64,000 nt of DNA from Histomonas meleagridis (taxonomy: Eukaryota; Parabasalia; Tritrichomonadida; Dientamoebidae), in the NCBI GenBank assembly GCA_020186115.1, contig WSYJ01000009.1:1-64000 (forward strand). The letters run 5' to 3'. Positions 1-9,413 of this stretch are shown piece by piece. A program made the position numbers and the translations under genes. Each line of letters starts with the position of its first letter. The first letter of the stretch is position 1. The notes under the pieces are model-generated. The model had not been told where the DNA came from. It did not search any database and was given only the letters and a program-made list of their open reading frames with translations.

Positions 1-61
1 TGATTTTTTTATGAATATTGATTTTTTGCATCCGAGAACCCGATTTTCGAAAATAACTCCA
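1..61 (+). repeat. Inverted repeat, left arm (start of a family copy)
   Basis: This stretch matches the reverse complement of 3131-3191 at roughly nine bases in ten. Both arms contain an ATG followed by codons for MNIDFL.PRTRF, so the repeat is the 5' end of two related genes that face each other across about 3.2 kb. The left arm may extend beyond the window. It could be an inverted gene duplication or the termini of a mobile unit; the sequence alone does not decide. Confidence 0.75.
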
Positions 62-686
62 TTCGATCAAATTTCGGAAGTATCAATTTGCGTATTTAGA
101 TTCTATGGATGTCAGAGTTCCTCGATCATTTGAATTGCTTTGTCCAACCCGAAATCGGTCGCTTCGTTACATTCGTTTCTCATTTCTTCTTACAGTCGGA
201 TATCATAACAGCGAAGAAGAACTTTCGAATGAAATAAAACGATCGCAAAACATAAAAACGGAAGAAACGCAACATGAAGATGATGACGAAAGTTGACTCA
301 ATGATTTCCAAAAGCCAGAGTTCAGTTTCGAAGACATTGGGACGCAAATGGCTGAACGCGTTGGTGAATTCATGAAAGAGATTTCGCAATTTGACTCTGT
401 TGAAGCAGACGGTCCGATAAACTTTGATTTCGACTCGTACAAATCGAAACTTGAACATTTCCTTGACAGTAGTAGTGATGAAGAAGAAGAAGAAGATGCC
501 TATGAAGAAGACGAACTTTTGAAGCATTTGAAAGACAAATATGAGAAAATACTCCGGAAAGTCGCCGAAGGGAAGATGAATGCGAACGAATATGTTTCGA
601 GTTTTCTTGAGCAGTCTTATGAAACGCAGCCAATCGATAGCGGGCCCACTAGTGATCTGATGCAATTATTTAATTTTCGAAAATAA
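11..686 (+). pseudogene. Broken gene related to the tRNA-linked family, acidic C-terminal part
   Basis: An ATG at 11 opens MNIDFLHPRTRF, matching the start of the broken gene at 3182 on the other strand. The reading then moves to another frame: from about 70 the frame with KFR, Y, DS and R residues resembles the same partner. That frame is stopped by TGA at 294-296, and immediately continues open in the same frame from 297 to a TAA at 684-686. The distal part is very acidic (a run of Glu/Asp near 478-500). I do not recognise a domain. At least one frameshift and one nonsense codon make this a probable pseudogene, although a shorter gene from the ATG at 348 (112 residues) could be expressed. 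Confidence 0.55.
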
Positions 687-780
687 CGATTTTGTGCGTG
701 GCTGAAATTCTTTTGTTGGGTTATGTATTGTAATTGTTGATAAATCTTTTTGCTGACGAGTTATAATGTTTGCTTTGTCT
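687..780. other. Short gap between convergent broken genes
   Basis: About 95 bases without coding sequence separate the two converging broken genes. Nothing recognisable is present. Confidence 0.5.
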
Positions 781-3182
781 TCATTTTATATGGAAAATAC
801 ATTTAATTCTATCATAAACTGAATGAATGCCTTCAATATTAATTAATTCATGTTGTTTTTTCGCATGATTTAAAATTCCTTTTGCATCTGAACTCCAACA
901 GACTTTACAATGATTACACATATAACCTTCTCTATGTGATAATATATCCAAGCAACTAGGAATTTTATTATTAAGCTTAGTATAAGCTATAATAGTAGAC
1001 CAAAACCAACCTATAGTATTTATATTTTCATCAAATTCTTGATGTTTATGTGAAATATGAGAAATTAACGATTTATGTGCATTAGTGAAATAATCACAAT
1101 TAGGGAAAGGACAAACTATAACATTGTTCCTATAAATGTCTTTTTCTAAATTATTCGAATTATTTAATATTAACCAAATTAAGTCTTTCTCTATTAAGTT
1201 TTTAATACAACCATATAAATGATTTTTATCAGGTTTTAAACCATGTATTTTGTTCATATGATTATTTAAAGCATTTCCTGTTTTAAATTCATTCTCACAT
1301 TGACATTGGCATGGGAATTGGCCTGGTACACACCATTTCCCTTCTCTAATCATTATATGGATTAATGGTTGTTTAGCTAATGGTAAGTTATCATATTTCC
1401 AATTGTTAAGTTCTTTCGTTGGTCTCCATTTATTAATTAAATTATAAATATCTTCTTTACTGACACATTTTTTAATATCTTCAATTAATTCATCATTCAT
1501 GTCTACAGTTTCTTGAACTAATTCATGTTCATCTTCTTCTTCATCATTATTAGTTAAAGTATTAATATTTCTATGAAGTGGAATATTAGTGTCTGAACTT
1601 GATTCTTCTTCACTAAGATTATCTTCCATATCTGATTTATCTGAAGTAGAAATTGTGAAATAGTTACTTAAGTTTAAGACTTTAGGAGTATGTTTATACA
1701 TAATTTCAAATTCAGGAATATCAATATTTATCGTTCTTTTAATTGGGTTAAAACAAATCTCATTTTCTTCAATATTAACAATTTGAGTCTTCAACGTTTT
1801 GTTTACATCTATTTTAAGTTGTTCAATTAACGCTGTTTCTGTTTTATTCCTAAATAAACTTTCTACAAAAAAGAGATTCAACAATAGGTTTTGTGGTTTT
1901 CTTAATAGCTTCTGGTATAATATGTAAAGATTCTACATCTGGGTTAATAGTTTTATTATTTAAATTCGGAATAATTTGTAATGAATCAACATTCGAATTA
2001 ATAATTTTATTGTTCATAACAGGTTTAACATTCAAAGAATCAATATTAGGATTAACTTCAACATTATTATACACAGGGTTTGCTTTTACTGAATCTATTC
2101 CTGTATTTACTTGTATGTCATTAAATTTGGGAATTGCATGTACAGAATCAATGTTAGTTGTAATTATTTTTCTCATTAAATTTTGGTTCTGCTGTTAAAG
2201 AATCAATATTAGTTGAGATTGTTCTTTCATTAATTATCGGATTAACTTCTAAAGAATCAACCTGAGTATCTACTGTTTTCTCATTTTGTATCTGATTCAC
2301 ATGTAACGATTCAATAACTGGATTTGTAGTAATTGATTTCTCGATTGGTGTAACTGAATTGATTGGAGATTCAATATAATTAAATTGATTTCTCGTCATA
2401 TCTGTGAATTGTAACTCATTATGTATCATGTTGTGGTTAATTTGATTAATTGATCTTAAATCGATCTGACCAATGTTATAGAAATGACATGTCGCCCATA
2501 TATTTTGTGTGTTGTTATTAACTATTTCAACATTTAAATTAATAGCTTTCTGGATAAGATACTTATTTGCAACATTAAATATATTTTTGAACTTTTGGAT
2601 TATCACTATTTAACCGAAATGGTAATTCTCTAGGTCTGGTTGGTCCTACGAAAGTTCTTAAATCAAACACACCTCTCTCAATTTCGTCGGACGATGTGAG
2701 TCTTGGTGGAAAATTAAGGTTGATTAACAGGTTTCCTTCTTGAATAATGCATTGATTTCGGCATAAAACTAACCCTCTTTCTTCGTTGATAAATATTGGT
2801 AGTAAAAACGAAATATGTGGATCTGATGAAATAATTACCCATTGAGGTGGGACTCCTTCTTCTCCATATAAATCGGGGTTTGGATTTGATTATAATGAAT
2901 ACCACTAACAAGAAGGAATTCTTGTTGAAGTGGTTCACCAAAAATTAAAATCAATTTCTGTTATCTTTTTTCTCGCAAATCTGAGGGGGTTTCAGCAGGT
3001 GAAGGACATCGTCGTAGGTGCTTCTGTATAATAGGAGATCGTTCAAGTCGTTTACGCATTTCCGAATCGTCGATATAATTTATTGATCGAAATTTCGATT
3101 CGCCAAAAAGGGTATCATTAGAGTGCCCTGGGGGAGATATTTCCGAAAATCGAGTTCTCGGACGCAAAAAATCAATATTCAT
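781..3182 (-). pseudogene. Broken multidomain gene: family N-domain, IDSL repeats, three C2H2 fingers
   Basis: Reading leftward from the ATG at 3182 (MNIDFLRPRTRF) I can follow one protein through one TAA stop at 2961-2963 and about four single-step frame changes (near 2885, 2590, 2165 and 1865). The last three lie in short T or A runs. Segment 2960-2600 (GEPLQQEFLL, then WVIISSDPHIS, CIIQEGN) is clearly homologous to the N-terminal part of the next gene (3525-5882). Next comes a region of about ten degenerate ~20-residue repeats with a core of (I/V)(D/E)SL..xP..N. The C-terminal part has an acidic stretch and three C2H2-like fingers (C-x-C-x12-H-x4-H, C-x4-C...H, C-x2-C...H), ending near 781. 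Three N-terminal fingers occur in some R2-like retroelements, but no reverse transcriptase is visible, so that origin is speculative. Confidence 0.65.
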
Positions 3183-3191
3183 AAAAAATCA
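3131..3191 (-). repeat. Inverted repeat, right arm
   Basis: This is the partner of 1-61 in inverted orientation. It contains the start codon (3180-3182) and first ~20 codons of the broken C2H2 gene plus its T-rich leader. It lies directly beside the 15-bp copy of the tRNA-Asn 3' end at 3198-3212. Confidence 0.75.
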
Positions 3192-3197
3192 AAAAAA

Positions 3198-3212
3198 TCT
3201 CCTCCCGTGTGG
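3198..3212 (-). repeat. 15-bp copy of the tRNA-Asn 3' end
   Basis: The plus-strand string TCTCCTCCCGTGTGG here is identical to 5883-5897, which covers the acceptor 3' strand, the discriminator and part of the T stem of the tRNA-Asn gene. The rest of a tRNA is absent. It lies 16 bp upstream of the start codon of the broken gene at 3182, as the full tRNA lies 1 bp upstream of the gene at 5882. The two copies are direct repeats 2,685 bp apart, like an attachment-site duplication or a remnant of a tandem duplication. Confidence 0.7.
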
Positions 3213-3268
3213 TTTATTCATTAAATATCATTATAATTAGGTGTTTTAAAGATCAAAAGGAATTAAAA

Positions 3269-3604
3269 TCAAAATGTGTGAACCTTGAGGATTTGTTGCC
3301 AACGGAAGGGGCCAACAATCCAATTGGAAACTGGCATCATGAACTTACTGAACCTAGTGAACCCACTGAACATATTGAACATATTGTACCAATTAAGGAC
3401 TGAACAAAATAAAGGGATTAACTTATGTCGCAAAACGAGACCTGTGTAGCCAACGGAACCAAATTCATCTTCAATCTTCTTTGTTTCCAAATTTCTCAAT
3501 ACTGAAATTAATAAAATATTTAAATTAAAGAAAATGTTTGACGAGCGGAGACGCGAAGGCTGATAAGGGTTTTTGTTCCTTCTGATCGTTCCGAGTACAA
3601 TCAA
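3269..3604 (-). pseudogene. Frame-shifted C-terminal tail of the 3525-5882 gene
   Basis: This open stretch reads IRRNKNPYQPS where the main frame reads an unrelated string, so the third repeat copy and the following ~85 codons belong to a different frame from the upstream gene. One missing T in the run near 3603 explains the shift. It has no independent promoter or good start and is best treated as the displaced end of the preceding gene. Confidence 0.5.
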
Positions 3605-5882
3605 AAATATTTCTTCGTTTTAAATATTTATTAATACTTTCTGTTGATAATTTATTCCTTGTTACACTTACATTTGAATACATCAAATAAATATACAATA
3701 TGTTCTTATCTAAAAATATATAAATTTCAATAAGCAATAATAATAAACTATTAAGATTGAGATTGAGATTAAGATTAAGAATTGTTAAAATCTTCAAATT
3801 AATGAGATCTAAAACAAAGAAGTTGTTTGATTTACAAATACGCGAAGGCTGATAGGGTTTTTTGTTCCTTCTGATCATATTTGATGAAACCAAAATGTTA
3901 CTATGTTTAAGAATGGTAAACAGCTTTGAAGATTGAATAAAATAAATGCTTATTAAAAAAACTAATAAATTGAACAATTTTATAAGTGAGTAAAATAGTA
4001 TAGATAAGAAATAAGGGATAATTGATGTTATAAAGTTAATTCCTAAGATAATTATATTTCCAATTCGAATTGTCTGAAGAATTGATATGTCGAGAAGTGA
4101 ATTATTTAATAAAGTATATAATAATAATTGAGGTAAAGCGATGAAATTGTCTAATATCAAATAGAATAATGATTTACTAAATCTACAATTACCTGAAGGC
4201 TTAAGGGGTTTTTTGTTCCTTCTATAAGTAATATGTAGAATTAATGATAACCAAATATTCCTTTTAATGTTAAACAATTTCATATATTTTGAATTAATTA
4301 TTATTAAATACTTCGAATTCAACATATGATTAAAAGCTTGAATCGAATAATCAATAAAATTATTAGTTAAAGGATCTGGATCAAGATCGAATATATTAAT
4401 AAAGGCATCCAGATCCTTAACTAATATTAACTTCTCTTTTAATTTAACTCTAGCCACGCCGTCATCAGTAAATAAGAAACAATAACTTTCCGGGTGTTGA
4501 TAATGATAAGTTAATGAATTAAGTAAGTTAAAAGTGAATAATATATTATGAGATTTGAAGTTTTGATAATTAATTATAATATTGAAACATTTTAACATAT
4601 CAGTCAAATTTTTAATATTTGTAATTTCATTGTCGTTATAATTATTATTGTCATTAATATTATTTATCATATGATTCTCATCAGAATTTTCATTAACTTT
4701 CATTTTTTGATTTTCTTTAAACTCTGCTTTATTAGACTCCAGATCTTTATGCTCATCATTGTCCTTAATATCTAAAGAACTATTGAACTGCGACCTTACT
4801 GTCAAGTAGCATTGTAGATATAAAGAAATTAAGAAAGATATTGATTCATTAGATGTAAAAGATCCAAGAACATCTCTTTCATATAAAAACGATGAATAAG
4901 TCTTTTCAGTTTGTCTTTCATTAATCATCTTGATTACAGCAAGATTCTTTTGTTTAAGGTTCACATGTTTGTTATTAAAAATATCTTTAATTTCCTCATC
5001 AATATTCTCAAATAAATTTGGTGTATTAGCAAATATTTCTCGGAAAGATTCAATATTCATGTTTGAACTAATTGTATATTTAATCGAATCATGTGTATCA
5101 AATAAATATCTTGAGTTATATTTCAAACCATGTAAATAATCAATCAAAAGTCTTGAAACATTAATGATTTTAGAAATAAAATCATAATCTTCACTTAAAT
5201 TAATAATAATATTTGAATAAGTAATATAAAATTTAGCAATACTTCTATAATATTTCGTTTTATGATTAAAAATGTTAACTGGTTGAAAATTCTTATAATA
5301 TAATAAATTTTGGTTAAAGAAAAGATTAAGATTTATAACATTATTATCAATTTCATATTGTGTAAGTTCAAATGGTTCTAAACTAACATCTAATCTAAGA
5401 CATTTATCTTGATCAATAATACAATGACCTCTCTGAATAATTAAGCAATCTAGATTTGAAATATAAACAGGTAAATGGACACTAATATTCGGGTCAGCAC
5501 TAATTATAATTGATGAAGGTAATGGTTTGTTGCCAACATTAAATGGGTACCATTTGTCAGGACGATAATGTAAACCTTTTAAAAGTAGGATTTCGTATTG
5601 AAAAGGACGGCCATGGTCGATGGACCGAAAAGGGTAAAATCTTTGTTCTTCTATCTCGACTCCTGAGGGTAATCCTGAGACATTAAGCATATGATTAATG
5701 AGTAATGGCTGAGTATAGTGTGGCAAAGGGGTAGACTTAATGAATTGTGGTAAATAATTAGGTATGCATTTCGAAGAATTTGCTATGTTTTGATCAAAAA
5801 GTATATTATCTTGTTGTGTAGATGGTCTTGAATCATATTTTCGATTTTCAGCGTGTAAAAATGACTGTGTAAAAAAATTCAT
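3525..5882 (-). CDS. Large protein of unrecognised family behind tRNA-Asn; C-terminal RRNKKP repeats
   Basis: I chose the ATG at 5882, which lies 1 bp past the tRNA 3' end; an ATG at 5906 would start inside the tRNA. The product is about 785 residues. Residues ~60-190 (GRPFQYEILLLKGLHY, SIIISADPNIS, CIIDQDK) form a domain shared with the broken gene at 781-3182. The middle is Asn-rich and hydrophilic, and the last ~250 residues are hydrophobic with several possible membrane segments. Two copies of a RRNKKP(L/Y)(K/Q)PS block lie in this part. A third copy at 3557-3585 is in another frame: shifting one base in a T run near 3600 would extend the protein through 3269. No known family is recognised. 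Codon use is very AT-rich. A membrane protein of an accessory element is possible, but that is inference. Confidence 0.6.
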   Translation of the reverse strand: MNFFTQSFLHAENRKYDSRPSTQQDNILFDQNIANSSKCIPNYLPQFIKSTPLPHYTQPLLINHMLNVSGLPSGVEIEEQRFYPFRSIDHGRPFQYEILLLKGLHYRPDKWYPFNVGNKPLPSSIIISADPNISVHLPVYISNLDCLIIQRGHCIIDQDKCLRLDVSLEPFELTQYEIDNNVINLNLFFNQNLLYYKNFQPVNIFNHKTKYYRSIAKFYITYSNIIINLSEDYDFISKIINVSRLLIDYLHGLKYNSRYLFDTHDSIKYTISSNMNIESFREIFANTPNLFENIDEEIKDIFNNKHVNLKQKNLAVIKMINERQTEKTYSSFLYERDVLGSFTSNESISFLISLYLQCYLTVRSQFNSSLDIKDNDEHKDLESNKAEFKENQKMKVNENSDENHMINNINDNNNYNDNEITNIKNLTDMLKCFNIIINYQNFKSHNILFTFNLLNSLTYHYQHPESYCFLFTDDGVARVKLKEKLILVKDLDAFINIFDLDPDPLTNNFIDYSIQAFNHMLNSKYLIIINSKYMKLFNIKRNIWLSLILHITYRRNKKPLKPSGNCRFSKSLFYLILDNFIALPQLLLYTLLNNSLLDISILQTIRIGNIIILGINFITSIIPYFLSILFYSLIKLFNLLVFLISIYFIQSSKLFTILKHSNILVSSNMIRRNKKPYQPSRICKSNNFFVLDLINLKILTILNLNLNLNLNSLLLLLIEIYIFLDKNILYIYLMYSNVSVTRNKLSTESINKYLKRRNIFDCTRNDQKEQKPLSAFASPLVKHFL
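3557..4220 (-). repeat. Three spaced copies of a ~30-bp RRNKKP-coding block
   Basis: Near-identical blocks lie at about 4192-4220, 3845-3875 and 3557-3585. Each reads on the minus strand as AGAAGGAACAAAAA followed by CCC and a GCCTTC end. Spacing is about 345 and 290 bp. Flanking protein sequence is also weakly repeated (a hydrophobic stretch before, and a Ser-x-x-Phe-Phe pattern after), so these mark degenerate ~100-residue repeats whose Arg/Lys/Pro core is best conserved at DNA level. Confidence 0.65.
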
Positions 5883-5883
5883 T

Positions 5884-5957
5884 CTCCTCCCGTGTGGCTC
5901 GAACACACGACTTCCAGATTAACAGTCTGACACTCTAACCAACTGAGTTAGGGAGGA
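5884..5957 (-). tRNA. tRNA-Asn (anticodon GTT)
   Basis: The minus strand folds as a 74-nt tRNA: a 7-bp acceptor stem TCCTCCC/GGGAGGA with discriminator G, a D arm containing AGTTGGTTAGA, an anticodon arm CAGAC-TGTTAAT-type with GTT anticodon, a 5-nt variable loop and a T arm with GTTCGAGCC. There is no intron and CCA is not encoded. The following protein gene starts one base past the discriminator, unusually close for a nuclear genome. Confidence 0.93.
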
Positions 5958-6141
5958 AGCCTGTAGATATTTAAATAATTATTATATAATAATTATTTTA
6001 ATTATCATTTTTTTAAAATCATTTTATTTATGAATTTTAACAATAATTTTTTTTGTTAATAACGCATTTTTATTCCAATGAATTTTTTGATATATTAAAA
6101 ATTATGATTAAAATTTTAATTATGTTGATTTTTAAATTTAT
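5958..6141. other. Intergenic, AT-rich
   Basis: This gap upstream of the tRNA and downstream of the CSN7-like gene is nearly all A and T with T runs. No box or gene is recognised. Confidence 0.4.
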
Positions 6142-6621
6142 TTATCTTAATGCACTTGCAATTTTTCCTCTAAAACTCTTTATTTCATTTAAAATTGTTT
6201 TAATGCTTTCTTCATCGTTCTTTATACAACGAGAAACAGCACGATCGCAAATAACACAATTTGTTTGTTCATCTATTTTAGCATCGATTAGGTTTGAAGC
6301 CATAAGATCTATAACCAATGATTCTATATCAATGATGTTATCGATCTTTAATTCTTCTTTGATTTTTCCAAATGAAATTTTTGATCCTTTCGCAAAAAGA
6401 GATAATAGTGTTAATTTCTTGAGTTTTTTGGCAGCTTCACTGTTTGGATACAAACGAAGTTGCTCAGGAAGTGATTTCTCAATAGATAGATAATCATTCC
6501 AAGAACCATATGCAAACAAGGAGATTAACTTATGTTCATTACTACCTTCTTCGAAGTCATTTAAGTAAACGTCTAAAAACATTTCATTTGGATTATTGAG
6601 AATATCTTTTATGTTGCTCAT
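6142..6621 (-). CDS. PCI-domain protein, COP9 signalosome subunit 7-like
   Basis: This 159-residue protein has the winged-helix half of a PCI domain: helical repeats over residues ~25-70, then LKKLTLLSLFAKGSKISFGKIKEEL, a pattern of the CSN7/eIF3m class, followed by IESLVIDLMASNLIDAKID and a helical tail. CSN7 is a scaffold subunit of the COP9 signalosome, which removes Nedd8 from cullins. The protein is shorter than animal CSN7 (~270), lacking much of the N-terminal repeat region. The ATG at 6621 gives MSNIK. It is divergent with the coiled-coil gene at 6692, sharing a 70-bp promoter. Another small PCI protein remains possible. Confidence 0.65.
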   Translation of the reverse strand: MSNIKDILNNPNEMFLDVYLNDFEEGSNEHKLISLFAYGSWNDYLSIEKSLPEQLRLYPNSEAAKKLKKLTLLSLFAKGSKISFGKIKEELKIDNIIDIESLVIDLMASNLIDAKIDEQTNCVICDRAVSRCIKNDEESIKTILNEIKSFRGKIASALR

Positions 6622-6691
6622 GTTTTATTGGCGAACGTTAACCAAAGTGTCGTTTATAAATGTAAACGATAGAATTTTTTTTGGGTTAGAA
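6622..6691. promoter_or_regulatory. Divergent promoter between CSN7-like and coiled-coil genes
   Basis: Only 70 bp separate the two start codons. The stretch contains GCGAACGTTAACC near 6630, a near-palindrome resembling the Myb-type CGTT boxes seen at other starts in this window. Transcription in both directions must start within this interval unless leaders overlap. Confidence 0.5.
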
Positions 6692-7801
6692 ATGAATGAA
6701 TCAGAAATATTTATTTCATCAGATCTAGATGACATGTCTTTTGAAATGAAGCAATTACAAAACAAAATAAATAGGGTCAAAATGGAAATTTATTCACCAA
6801 ATTCCAATTCATTTCCGAATTATAAATATATAATAAAGTCATTAACCAAACGTAATCAACGTCTCAAAGAAGAGGTTCACACACTCAAGAGGCAACAAAA
6901 GAAAATTTTTGATTTATTCCAAATAAATGATTTTCAAACTCTTTTTGAAAAATTAAAAAAGATTTGTTTGGATTACAATGGCGAATCTTCTTTTCAAACT
7001 GAGAATCAAAATCTGAAAAAGAAAAATTATCAATTACATCTTTTGCTTAAAGATCTTCAAACTAAAAACTACAATTTATCAATTGATAAGATGAACATTC
7101 TAGGTATAACTGATACTCTTAAATCACAAAATGAACAACTTTCTCAGGAATCCAATTCTCATATACAAAAAATTACTGAATTGCAAGACACAATCCACAG
7201 GTGCGACAAAAAACTTTCTCAACTCATCAAAGCCAATCAGTCTTATGAACAACAAAACAAATCCTTGACGACAACAATTTCATTACTTGAATCAGATATC
7301 AATTCCCTCAAATCACAAAACGCCGAATTAAACGTCGTTATCTTTGATTTAAAGAATGCCAACTCACAGCTGAATGAAGACAATCAAGTAATGAAGCAAA
7401 CAATTAATTCGTTAACTTTAAGTGCAAAACAAACAAATCAAAATAATACAAATTTTAATCACCAACAAAATATAATTAAATTTTCGCAATTAATTTATAA
7501 ATTAATTTATAAATTTAAAAATGAATTTAATTCAAGAACAAAAAAATTAATTCAACAAATGAATTTAATCAATATGAAAATGAACGAAATTAAAACTAAT
7601 GTAATATTTCAATATGTAAATGTGCTTAATAATTCACAAAAACTTATCGATGCAACATGGAAACTATTTGGTGAGCAAAGGCCCCCGAAACTGAGAAATT
7701 TTGCAAATGATCCACAGAAACTTCAGTTCATTGTAAATGGGCTAATACAACTGCAGAACGCAGGTGTGCAAGCAATGAGAATTAAGGCAAGAAAAGAGTA
7801 A
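6692..7801 (+). CDS. Coiled-coil protein, function unknown
   Basis: The frame is open from 6596, but the first 32 codons overlap the CSN7-like start, so I use the ATG at 6692 (MNESEIF), giving 369 residues. Residues ~25-290 are almost continuous heptads rich in Gln, Asn, Leu and Lys. A compact hydrophobic tail follows with WKLFGEQRPPKLRNFANDPQKL and a final helical segment. Such architecture fits a cytoskeletal or centrosomal scaffold, but no family is recognised. Confidence 0.75.
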   Translation: MNESEIFISSDLDDMSFEMKQLQNKINRVKMEIYSPNSNSFPNYKYIIKSLTKRNQRLKEEVHTLKRQQKKIFDLFQINDFQTLFEKLKKICLDYNGESSFQTENQNLKKKNYQLHLLLKDLQTKNYNLSIDKMNILGITDTLKSQNEQLSQESNSHIQKITELQDTIHRCDKKLSQLIKANQSYEQQNKSLTTTISLLESDINSLKSQNAELNVVIFDLKNANSQLNEDNQVMKQTINSLTLSAKQTNQNNTNFNHQQNIIKFSQLIYKLIYKFKNEFNSRTKKLIQQMNLINMKMNEIKTNVIFQYVNVLNNSQKLIDATWKLFGEQRPPKLRNFANDPQKLQFIVNGLIQLQNAGVQAMRIKARKE

Positions 7802-7969
7802 AATGTTATTTAAATAGTTTTTATTTTAATAATTTTATATTGTTGCTGTAGAATTACAAGATATTGCGTTTTATTCGAAAAAAAAAGTAATCACTTAAAT
7901 CTTTTGTGATTAATTAATTATTATAAATTTATATAGAAATAAGTTGTTTATGCAAAAGTGAAAAGTGTG

Positions 7970-7977
7970 TCACTTTT
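7970..7977 (+). promoter_or_regulatory. Initiator-like TCACTTTT before the phosphatase gene
   Basis: TCACTTTT lies 11 bp before the ATG at 7988 and matches the T. vaginalis initiator consensus TCA-Y-(T/A). A start on its A would give a leader of about 16 bases, normal for trichomonads. Confidence 0.55.
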
Positions 7978-7987
7978 CCGATAGAGA

Positions 7988-8917
7988 ATGAAGAGCGAAG
8001 AAATCGAATTCGACCAAATCTTTTCCACAATCGAAGAAGGTAATCACCTCTCTGAGCTAACTGTTGTAAAGCTCATGAAAGTGCTCCAAGAGATTCTTTA
8101 TCAAGAACCTAATTGCTTAGAACTTCAAACACCGATCACTATTTGCGGCGATATACATGGGCAACTTTTTGATTTACTTCAGCTATTCGAAACAGCAGGT
8201 CGAGCTACTGATGACAATAATAAGAAATTTCTCTTTCTCGGAGATTATGTTGATCGTGGCTATTTTTCACTTGAAACCTTTGTTTATCTTGCCACACTTA
8301 AGATCAAATATCCAAATCGAATTTTTCTTCTTCGAGGAAATCATGAATCACGCCAACTCAACACTAGCTATGGTTTCTACAATGATTGCCTTCAAATATA
8401 TGGACACATTGGTGTCTGGTCACTCTGCAATGAGATTTTTGATCTTTTACCGATATCTGCCATTATTGATAAACGCGTTTTTTGCGTTCATGGTGGTCTC
8501 AGCAGAGAACTCCCACTCATCGAGCATATAGATCTTCTCCAGCGTCGTATGGAGCTACCATTTGAGGGACCTCTTTCTGATTTATGTTGGTCAGATCCCG
8601 ATAACGTACGTGACTGGACGAAAAGTCAACGCGGTGCCGGGTATATCTTCGGCTATGCTCAAGTTGAGCAATTCCTTCGCGTTAACAGACTCCAATTAAT
8701 TGTGCGATCGCATCAGCTCGCACAAGAAGGATATAAATACTTCTTTGACCAGAAATTAATCACAGTTTGGTCAGCGCCGAACTATATGTACAGGTCTGGT
8801 AACAAGGCATGCGTAATGGAACTCGATGCGAACCTTTCGCCAAACTTAAAACAGTTCTCTACACACCCAAAAAGTGATACGAAGCCAAATGATGTTGTTT
8901 CGCCTTATTTCGCATAG
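7988..8917 (+). CDS. PP2A-family serine/threonine phosphatase catalytic subunit
   Basis: This 309-residue protein has the full PPP signature: GDIHG at 54-58, GDYVDRG at 85-91, GNHE at 117-120 and HGG at 168-170, supplying the metal ligands and catalytic His. Length and sequence place it in the PP2A/PP4/PP6 group rather than PP1. The C-terminus ends SPYFA where PP2A/PP4/PP6 end in YFL, so the methylated terminal Leu is missing and carboxyl methylation is doubtful. It removes phosphate from Ser/Thr in regulatory complexes. Confidence 0.93.
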   Translation: MKSEEIEFDQIFSTIEEGNHLSELTVVKLMKVLQEILYQEPNCLELQTPITICGDIHGQLFDLLQLFETAGRATDDNNKKFLFLGDYVDRGYFSLETFVYLATLKIKYPNRIFLLRGNHESRQLNTSYGFYNDCLQIYGHIGVWSLCNEIFDLLPISAIIDKRVFCVHGGLSRELPLIEHIDLLQRRMELPFEGPLSDLCWSDPDNVRDWTKSQRGAGYIFGYAQVEQFLRVNRLQLIVRSHQLAQEGYKYFFDQKLITVWSAPNYMYRSGNKACVMELDANLSPNLKQFSTHPKSDTKPNDVVSPYFA

Positions 8918-9413
8918 ATTTGATCGATGTATAAACACAATGTTTGAGGGAATGATTTGTTTGATATTTATGTATGAAACGTTGACTCAAAAGAAATTAA
9001 TTCCTTGAGTGACACTTAAGCATTGCAATTTTATTATTCGACTGTCACTTTAATAATTAATAAATTAACGATTTGTTTCATATGACAAAGAATCAATATT
9101 AAAACTCATGAAGCCCAATAAATTTAAACACTTTTCAAGTACAAATTTAACTAATAGAGATGTTTAAAAATTTAATTAGAATAAAAAAATAAATTTATTT
9201 TCAGATTATTTAGCTACAAAACAAATTAAGCATGGGCTACTTGGTAATTATAAATAAGTAATATTTAATTTTTAAAATTTTATATCTAATTGATTCAAAT
9301 AATTTCCATTTTCAAAATTAAACTCTATTTGGTTAACAAAAAATAAAAGGCTTGGAATAAGAATTAATTGAATTTAAGTAATTTTTATGATATTGATCAA
9401 TCTTCTGTAATAC
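8918..9413. other. Intergenic, ~500 bp
   Basis: Convergent 3' ends of the phosphatase and V-ATPase genes. The sequence is AT-rich with no open frame, repeat or RNA that I can recognise. Confidence 0.5.

Noticed and set aside
3209-3403. 64-codon plus-strand frame
   Set aside because: It is antisense to the displaced tail of the 3525-5882 gene and low complexity.
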